This document shows, piece after piece, positions 1 through 4,548 of a DNA stretch of 6,041 nt; the stretch's first letter is position 1, and the number at the start of each line of letters is the position of its first letter. The position numbers and the translations under genes are program-made. Below the pieces are notes generated by a model. It was given only the letters and a program-made list of their open reading frames with translations, had not been told where the DNA came from and made no database searches. Source of the DNA: an uncultured Prevotella sp. (GTDB lineage Bacteria > Bacteroidota > Bacteroidia > Bacteroidales > Bacteroidaceae); NCBI GenBank assembly GCA_934217675.1, contig CAKQCV010000113.1, positions 1 to 6,041 of the forward strand, given 5' to 3'.

Positions 1-1379
1 ATTGGGAGTTGGACGATGATGATTACAAGTCTATTATTCCAGAAGAATGCCGTTGGCGCAACTGGGCGCATGACGACGGAAGCGGAAATGCCTTGACAGG
101 CGATGAACTGCTTTCGTTTGTCAATAACACCCTCTTTGTTAAACTCAAAAGCATAGAAGTAACACCTGATACACCTATCCGCCAAGCGATAGTAAAGACA
201 ACCTTTGAGGATGCCAACCAATATATGAAGGATGGTGTTCAGCTACGTCAAGTGCTGAATGTGATTGACGGTTTGAACCTTGGTGACTATGAGGAAAGCC
301 ATGCTTTCGGTGAGATATACGAGACTATCCTCAAAGAAATGCAGTCGGCTGGCTCATCTGGTGAGTTCTATACTCCAAGAGCCTTGACCGAATTTATGGC
401 AGAGATAGTCAATCCGCAGATTGGTGAGAAAATGGCAGACTTCGCCTGTGGTACAGGAGGTTTCATTACAAGTTGGTTAGGTGAATTGGACAAGAAGGTG
501 AAGACTGCGGAAGACCGAAAGAAGTTTAACCAGTCCGTGTTTGGCATCGAGAAGAAACAATTCCCCTATATGCTGTGCGTTACAAACCTGTTGCTACATG
601 GCATAGACACGCCATTGGTATATCACGACAACTCGCTTACAAAAGATGTTCTCAACTACACAGACGAAGACAAGTTTGATGTTGTTTTGATGAACCCTCC
701 ATACGGAGGTAACGAAAAGTCTGATGTCAAGTCGCACTTTCCTTCCGATATGCGAAGTAGCGAGACTGCCGACTTATTCATGGTGCTCATCATGTACCGA
801 CTGAAGAAGAATGGTCGTGCGGCGGTCATCGTGCCAGACGGTTTTCTGTTTGGAGCGGACAACACAAAGATAGCCATCAAGACCAAGCTACTCAGAGATT
901 TCAACTTGCATACCATTATTCGTTTGCCTGGCAGTATCTTTGCACCTTACACTTCGATTGCCACGAACATCTTATTTTTTGACAATACCCATGCGGAGGG
1001 TGCTCCAGAAGGCTACTCTACAAAGGAAACATGGTTCTATCGTTTGGATATGCCGGAGGGTTACAAGCATTTCTCCAAGACTAAGTCCATGAAGTCAGAG
1101 CATTGCAATCCTATCCGTGAGTGGTGGAACGACCGCAAGGAGATTATTATTGCCGATGGTGACGAGAAATCTCGTTGCTATTCGGTTGAAGACCTTATCG
1201 CCACCGATTGTAACTTCGACTTATGTAAATTCCCGAAAGAGGATGAGGAAATCTTGCCACCTGCCGAACTGCTTGCCGACTATTTCAAGAAGCGCAAGGC
1301 TCTTGATCATGAAATTGACAAGACTTTGGCGGAGATACAGCGTATCTTGGGGATAGACGTGAAGGTGGACGAATTGTAA
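1..1379 (+). CDS. hsdM: Type I restriction-modification DNA methylase subunit HsdM (5' end outside window)
   Basis: This is the modification subunit of a type I RM system. It transfers a methyl group from S-adenosylmethionine to N6 of adenine, and works in a complex with HsdS, which supplies sequence recognition, and HsdR, which cuts. The frame is open to the window edge (reading W-E-L before the TTG at 9), so that TTG is not the true start. By family comparison roughly 40-55 N-terminal residues are missing. Counting from the TTG, the sequence shows the GEFYTPR segment at 118-124, the SAM-binding motif FACGTGGF at 145-152 and the catalytic NPPY motif at 229-232. The N-terminal part matches the HsdM N-domain and the C-terminal end is helical and charged. 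The stop codon at 1377-1379 overlaps the first arm of the hairpin that follows. No damage is visible in the part seen. Identification is very secure; completeness upstream is unknown. Confidence 0.96.
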   Translation, partial: WELDDDDYKSIIPEECRWRNWAHDDGSGNALTGDELLSFVNNTLFVKLKSIEVTPDTPIRQAIVKTTFEDANQYMKDGVQLRQVLNVIDGLNLGDYEESHAFGEIYETILKEMQSAGSSGEFYTPRALTEFMAEIVNPQIGEKMADFACGTGGFITSWLGELDKKVKTAEDRKKFNQSVFGIEKKQFPYMLCVTNLLLHGIDTPLVYHDNSLTKDVLNYTDEDKFDVVLMNPPYGGNEKSDVKSHFPSDMRSSETADLFMVLIMYRLKKNGRAAVIVPDGFLFGADNTKIAIKTKLLRDFNLHTIIRLPGSIFAPYTSIATNILFFDNTHAEGAPEGYSTKETWFYRLDMPEGYKHFSKTKSMKSEHCNPIREWWNDRKEIIIADGDEKSRCYSVEDLIATDCNFDLCKFPKEDEEILPPAELLADYFKKRKALDHEIDKTLAEIQRILGIDVKVDEL

Positions 1380-1404
1380 AATGTGGAACGGTGTCCCACA
1401 TTTT
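1378..1404. repeat. Palindrome P1, just after hsdM
   Basis: Perfect 9-bp arms AAAATGTGG (1378-1386) and CCACATTTT (1396-1404) enclose the loop AACGGTGTC. It overlaps the hsdM stop codon. It could act as a terminator or mRNA-stabilising hairpin. Its loop contains the AC(N)GTG core shared with the other palindromes around and inside the next gene. Confidence 0.8.
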
Positions 1405-1420
1405 CGGGTAGATATAAAAA

Positions 1421-1440
1421 GGTGAGACGCTATCTCACTT
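1421..1440. repeat. Palindrome P2 in the hsdM-yhcG gap
   Basis: Arms GTGAGA (1422-1427) and TCTCAC (1433-1438) surround CGCTA. The outer A/T pair at 1420/1440 could extend the stem across one mismatch. The arm GTGAGAC/TCTCAC resembles that of P6 downstream of yhcG, but the core (GACGCTATC) has diverged from GACGTGTC. It is the weakest member of the set. Confidence 0.6.
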
Positions 1441-1450
1441 ATTTGAAATT

Positions 1451-1479
1451 AGATTTTTGGGAACGTGTCCCCAAAATCT
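1451..1479. repeat. Palindrome P3 upstream of the yhcG-like gene
   Basis: AGATTTTTGGG (1451-1461) pairs with CCCAAAATCT (1470-1479) with one bulged T; the loop is AACGTGTC. It ends 22 bp before the start codon of the DUF1016 gene, so it could influence expression of that gene. The rest of the 122-bp gap holds P1, P2 and AT-rich sequence. I see no convincing Bacteroidales promoter (TTTG / TAnnTTTG). Confidence 0.75.
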
Positions 1480-1501
1480 GATAACATAAAATAATTGGGT
1501 T

Positions 1502-2611
1502 ATGGCAAACGAAATTTTCAAAACATCCGATAATATAGCGGATTTATATAATAAAGTGTCTGAACTTATAGAGCAGGCAAGGTCTTATGTGAAGACTTCT
1601 GTCAACACTGCTGAGGTATATACCAAGTATTATATTGGCAAATATATCGTAGAGTACGAACAAAGTGGTAATGTCCGTGCGCAATATGGAAAACAAGTTA
1701 TTAAGGACCTGTCTAAAAAGTTAACAGACCGTTTTGGAGAAGGATGGTCTGCTGATACTTTGGAAAAATGTAGAAAGCTATTTGCCGTATATTCAATTTC
1801 CGCAACAGTGTCGCGGAAATCTGATGTACAGGAGAAATCCGCAACAGTGTTGCGGATATTTGAAAAAAAAGTAACTGATGCTCCGAATTTTGTATTGTCG
1901 TGGTCTCATTATTTAATTTTGATGCGTATCAACAATGAAGCAGAACGCAGCTTCTATGAGATAGAATGTGCAAGCCAACATTGGGGAGTTCGACAGTTGC
2001 AGCGTCAAGTGGGCAGTTGTCTCTATGAGCGATTGGCTTTGAGTCGAGACAAGGACGAAGTTATGCGCTTGGCAAAAGAAGGTCAGACGATAGAGAAGCC
2101 TTCTGATGTTATCAAAAGTCCGTTGACCTTGGAATTCTTGGGGTTAAAGCCAGATGCCGCTTACTCTGAGTCAAAGTTGGAGAATGCTATTATCAGCAAG
2201 ATGCAACAGTTCTTGCTCGAATTAGGGAAAGGCTTCCTGTTTGAGGCACGACAAAAGCGTTTCACTTTTGATGAAGACAATTATTATGTAGATTTGGTCT
2301 TTTATAATAGATTGTTGCAATGTTATGTCCTTATTGATTTGAAAACCGACAAGCTTTCCCATCAAGACCTTGGACAGATGCAGATGTATGTCAACTATTA
2401 TGACCGTTTCGTGAAACAAGACTTCGAGAAGCCAACAATCGGCATATTGCTCTGTGAGAGCAAGAACGACGCTTTGGTAGAGTTGACACTGCCAAAAGAC
2501 TCTCATGTTTATGCTTCGGCGTATCAATTATATTTGCCAGACAAGGCTTTGCTGCAAGCCAAGGTGAAGGAATGGATTGCAGAGTTTGAGGAAAACAACA
2601 TAGACAAATAA
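1502..2611 (+). CDS. DUF1016 / YhcG-family PD-(D/E)XK nuclease
   Basis: The protein has 369 residues, near the usual length for the family. The N-terminal half (about residues 8-170) has the DUF1016_N signature: a helical start (YNKVSELIEQAR), then YYIGKYIVEYEQ, then LSWSHYLILMRI. The C-terminal half is a PD-(D/E)XK nuclease fold, with E248 in FLFEARQ, D264 in YYVDLVFYNR, D279-L-K281 as the (D/E)xK pair, and Q292/Q294 in GQMQMY. All expected catalytic positions appear intact. The family is widespread and often lies inside type I RM islands between hsdM and hsdS, as here, but its role is not firmly established. A DNA-cutting role in defence or in mobility of repeats is inferred. The ATG at 1502 fits the domain start and follows an AT-rich leader. 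Two palindromic repeats are built into the reading frame at residues 100-119. Palindromes also sit on both sides of the gene. It is co-oriented with hsdM and hsdS, so probably co-transcribed. Confidence 0.9.
   Translation: MANEIFKTSDNIADLYNKVSELIEQARSYVKTSVNTAEVYTKYYIGKYIVEYEQSGNVRAQYGKQVIKDLSKKLTDRFGEGWSADTLEKCRKLFAVYSISATVSRKSDVQEKSATVLRIFEKKVTDAPNFVLSWSHYLILMRINNEAERSFYEIECASQHWGVRQLQRQVGSCLYERLALSRDKDEVMRLAKEGQTIEKPSDVIKSPLTLEFLGLKPDAAYSESKLENAIISKMQQFLLELGKGFLFEARQKRFTFDEDNYYVDLVFYNRLLQCYVLIDLKTDKLSHQDLGQMQMYVNYYDRFVKQDFEKPTIGILLCESKNDALVELTLPKDSHVYASAYQLYLPDKALLQAKVKEWIAEFEENNIDK
1797..1856. repeat. Two palindromic repeats (P4, P5) inside the yhcG-like coding region
   Basis: A 19-nt unit TCCGCAACAGTGTYGCGGA occurs twice, at 1799-1817 and 1838-1856. 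The spacing is 39 nt, exactly 13 codons. The copies encode SATVSRK (100-106) and SATVLRI (113-119). P4 has arms TTTCCGC/GCGGAAA around AACAGTGTC. P5 is a perfect palindrome with arms TCCGCAAC/GTTGCGGA around AGT. They lie in the segment before the conserved LSWSHY motif. The central AAC-A-GTGT matches the loops of the intergenic palindromes P1 and P3. Confidence 0.85.
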
Positions 2612-2615
2612 TTAA

Positions 2616-2641
2616 AATTTGTGAGACGTGTCTCACAAATT
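2616..2641. repeat. Palindrome P6 downstream of the yhcG-like gene
   Basis: Perfect 12-bp arms AATTTGTGAGAC (2616-2627) and GTCTCACAAATT (2630-2641) are separated by GT. It starts 5 bp after the yhcG stop codon. As RNA it would be a strong hairpin with a small loop, so it may terminate or attenuate transcription into hsdS. No T-run follows, which argues against a plain intrinsic terminator. Its centre GACGTGTC fits the core of P1 and P3. Confidence 0.85.
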
Positions 2642-2659
2642 CGTCACCGTGACGAATTT
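2637..2659. repeat. Palindrome P7, overlapping P6, upstream of hsdS
   Basis: Perfect 11-bp arms AAATTCGTCAC (2637-2647) and GTGACGAATTT (2649-2659) surround one C. Its first five bases (AAATT) are the end of P6, so the two palindromes are chained and cannot both form fully. The centre CACCGTG keeps the AC(N)GTG core. It ends 17 bp before the hsdS start codon, so it could affect hsdS translation. Confidence 0.85.
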
Positions 2660-2676
2660 AAGTAATATTAGACACA

Positions 2677-4548
2677 ATGAACGGAAAACAATTAAAGAAC
2701 AGCATATTACAATGGGCGATACAGGGCAAACTTGTACTGCCTGTCTGCCGACAGGCAGGCAAGACCCTAATGACGAACCCTACGCCTATAGAGAAAGGTA
2801 AAGAATGTTGGTTTACGTATGTGATTGAGTGTGAAGATGGCAGCTTTTACAAAGGATTTACGGATAATCTTTTGAGACGCTACCAACAACATTGCAATGG
2901 AACAGGGGCTGATTACACAAAAACACATAAGCCCAAACAATTGTATTATTGGGAAATGCATTATTCCAAAGAAATTGCATTGCAAAGGGAGAAATTCTTA
3001 AAATCTGGAGCTGGCAGAGAATGGTTCAAAAAAGAGGTCGTAGATAAGCCTGAAAATTTTGAACCTGCAAGCGTTTTGCTTGATAAGATTCGTGGGGAGA
3101 AAGAGCGCTTGATTAAGGAGAAGAAAATCAAACGTGACAAGAATGCATCCATTATCTACCGTGGTGAGGACAATTCCTATTATGAGAAGTTACTTGCTAC
3201 GGGAGAGGTGAAGTGCATCGATGAGGAGATTCCGTTTGAGATACCAAAGGGGTGGGAATGGACTCGCATAGGCAATATATTCAACCATACAAGCGGAAAG
3301 CAACAGAGTAGTAGCAATAAAGGTAGTGGAACTCCACAAAAGTTCATAACGACCTCTAATCTATATTGGGGATACTTTGTCCTTGACAATGTAAAGGTTA
3401 TGAATTTTACGGATGAAGAAATCAAGACTTGCTCGGCTACAAAGGGAGATTTGCTTGTTTGTGAAGGTGGCGCTGGTTATGGGCGTTCTGCAATATGGAA
3501 TGAAGACTACGATATTTGCCTTCAAAATCATGTTCATAGGTTGCGTCCATGTGTGAGTGGTATATGTGAATATGTATATCATTTCATTTACCTACTGAAA
3601 GAAAGTAATAATTTGGCTTCTGTTGGTACTGCTATGCCTGGACTTTCTGCAAATCGTTTGAAAGGGTTGCTTTTGCCTTTACCTCCTCTGTCGGAACAAA
3701 GAAGGATTGTGGCTAAGTTAGCAGAACTATTACCGCATATTGATAAATATGGTAAGGTCCAAAATCATTTGGATGAACTAAATACAACAATAAAGGAAAG
3801 TCTTAAAAAAAGCATTTTACAAGAGGCAATTCAAGGCAAACTTGTGCCACAAATTGCATCAGAAGGAACTGCCAAAGATTTGCTTGAACAAATAAAGACA
3901 GAGAAACAAAAGCTGGCCAAAGATGGCAAGTTGAAGAAGTCTACCTTAGCTTCTTCCGTCATCTTCCGTGGTGACGATAACAAGTATTATACCCATAAAA
4001 ATAAAGATGTTATTTGTATAGATGATGAGATTCCATTTGAAATTCCCAACACATGGGAATGGTGTTATTTTAGTGATATAGCCAATAGTGATTTAGGAAA
4101 GACAATGGATAAGGGAAAGAACACCGGCGCATTTGTTCCATATCTTTGCTCTATTAATGTTTATTGGGATAAGATAGATTTGTCAACTATTAAGCAAGCC
4201 CAATTCACTGAAATAGAACGAGAAAAATACTTGCTGCGGAAAAATGACTTGTTAATCTGCGAAGGTGGAGACATTGGCAGAACTGCTATTTGGGAAAATG
4301 AAAGTACACTGTATTATCAAAATGCCTTGCATCGGGTTCGTTTTTGGGGCAATATACTACCCAGATATTTTTTGAATGTTATAGCCCTCTATAAAGCACT
4401 TGGAATTTTAGAAAAAAAGAGTAAAGGAATGACCATTAAACATTTTACAAAATCTGCTCTAAACAGCATGGTCATTCCTTTACCTCCTATAATGGAACAG
4501 GAACGAATAGTCCATAAGATAGAACAATTATCGCAGTTGCTCAAATAG
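2677..4548 (+). CDS. hsdS: Type I RM specificity subunit HsdS (expressed copy) with inserted GIY-YIG domain
   Basis: HsdS recognises the bipartite target DNA and holds the HsdM/HsdR complex together. At 623 residues this copy is about 100 longer than expected. Order: N-terminal conserved start MNGKQLKNSILQWAIQGKLV (1-20); foreign segment with a GIY-YIG domain (21-128); resumption of the conserved region at EPASVLLDKI (129 on); IR1 region SYYEKL...GWEW (167-195); first target-recognition domain (about 196-375, ending in LPLPPLSEQRRIV and a coiled coil); central conserved region LKKSILQEAIQGKLVPQ (376-438, within IR2); second recognition domain (439-623, ending in PLPPIMEQERIV). The central region is an internal copy of the N-terminal one and lacks the insertion, which exposes it as extra. 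The ATG at 2677 gives the standard family N-terminus. This is the only copy in the window with the N-terminal region and an upstream operon, so it is presumably the expressed one. The 3' end overlaps the convergent copy. Whether the fusion still assembles with HsdM is unknown. Confidence 0.95.
   Translation: MNGKQLKNSILQWAIQGKLVLPVCRQAGKTLMTNPTPIEKGKECWFTYVIECEDGSFYKGFTDNLLRRYQQHCNGTGADYTKTHKPKQLYYWEMHYSKEIALQREKFLKSGAGREWFKKEVVDKPENFEPASVLLDKIRGEKERLIKEKKIKRDKNASIIYRGEDNSYYEKLLATGEVKCIDEEIPFEIPKGWEWTRIGNIFNHTSGKQQSSSNKGSGTPQKFITTSNLYWGYFVLDNVKVMNFTDEEIKTCSATKGDLLVCEGGAGYGRSAIWNEDYDICLQNHVHRLRPCVSGICEYVYHFIYLLKESNNLASVGTAMPGLSANRLKGLLLPLPPLSEQRRIVAKLAELLPHIDKYGKVQNHLDELNTTIKESLKKSILQEAIQGKLVPQIASEGTAKDLLEQIKTEKQKLAKDGKLKKSTLASSVIFRGDDNKYYTHKNKDVICIDDEIPFEIPNTWEWCYFSDIANSDLGKTMDKGKNTGAFVPYLCSINVYWDKIDLSTIKQAQFTEIEREKYLLRKNDLLICEGGDIGRTAIWENESTLYYQNALHRVRFWGNILPRYFLNVIALYKALGILEKKSKGMTIKHFTKSALNSMVIPLPPIMEQERIVHKIEQLSQLLK
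2737..2758. repeat. G+C-rich palindrome at the left edge of the GIY-YIG insertion
   Basis: Perfect 9-bp arms CTGCCTGTC (2737-2745) and GACAGGCAG (2750-2758) surround TGCC. It is read in hsdS as L-P-V-C-R-Q-A-G. It is richer in G+C than its surroundings and replaces about 3 nt of host sequence with 23, so it shifts the frame. From memory, CRQAG-encoding palindromes of this type recur in Bacteroidota genomes; that could not be checked here. Confidence 0.85.
2737..3065 (+). mobile_element. Putative palindrome + GIY-YIG nuclease insertion within hsdS
   Basis: Residues 45-119 of the HsdS ORF resemble small stand-alone GIY-YIG (UvrC/YhbQ-type) nucleases of Bacteroidota. Visible positions are Y48 in WFTYVIE (GIY position), Y58-K-G60 in SFYKGFTDN (YIG position), R67/R68 and H72 in LLRRYQQH, Y80-T-K in ADYTKTHKP, E93 in LYYWE and E105 in REKFLKSG. 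The catalytic Tyr, Arg and Glu seem present. The insertion has two parts. A palindrome (about 20 net nt at 2737-2759) is followed by remnant host DNA that reads Q-D-P-N-D-E from 2760 in the +2 frame. The GIY-YIG part then lies between two GAACC copies (2775-2779 and 3061-3065), 286 nt apart. Together 306 nt are added, so hsdS stays in frame. Mobility is inferred. An internal in-frame ATG at 2770 might allow separate expression. Confidence 0.72.
3174..3261 (+). repeat. Inverted repeat IR1, copy a (start of recognition domain 1)
   Basis: These 88 bp are matched by the reverse complement of 5791-5878 with four mismatches (84/88). All four are synonymous third-base changes in the shared peptide SYYEKLLATGEVK...GWEW. 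The longest identical block is the last 30 bp (3232-3261). It marks the outer boundary of the segment expected to invert, a span of about 2.7 kb. Confidence 0.93.
3802..3990 (+). repeat. Inverted repeat IR2, copy a (central conserved region)
   Basis: These 189 bp (63 codons) are matched by the reverse complement of 5059-5247 at about 85% identity (29 mismatches counted by hand). The best blocks are 21 bp GATTTGCTTGAACAA... and 20 bp GTGACGATAACAAGTATTAT, the latter at the very end. Exchange here would swap only the second recognition domain (inner segment about 1.45 kb). Confidence 0.88.

Noticed and set aside
9..11. TTG as start of hsdM
   Set aside because: The frame is open to the window edge and the protein already begins inside the N-terminal domain, so the real start lies upstream.
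656..916. Minus-strand open frame inside hsdM
   Set aside because: It lies opposite the catalytic NPPY region of hsdM and resembles no protein family.
2222..2636. Minus-strand open frames over the end of the yhcG-like gene
   Set aside because: They are antisense to a well supported conserved protein and show no recognisable domain.
1378..2659. Palindromes as a CRISPR array
   Set aside because: The stems differ, the units are not identical, spacing is irregular and there are no cas genes.
1378..2659. Palindromes as simple rho-independent terminators
   Set aside because: None is followed by a clear T-run, there are several per gap, and two lie inside a coding region. A partial terminator effect is still possible.
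2677..4548. hsdS as a frameshifted pseudogene because of the insertion
   Set aside because: The total added length is a multiple of three and the frame is open from start to end. Function is uncertain but the gene is not broken by stop codons.
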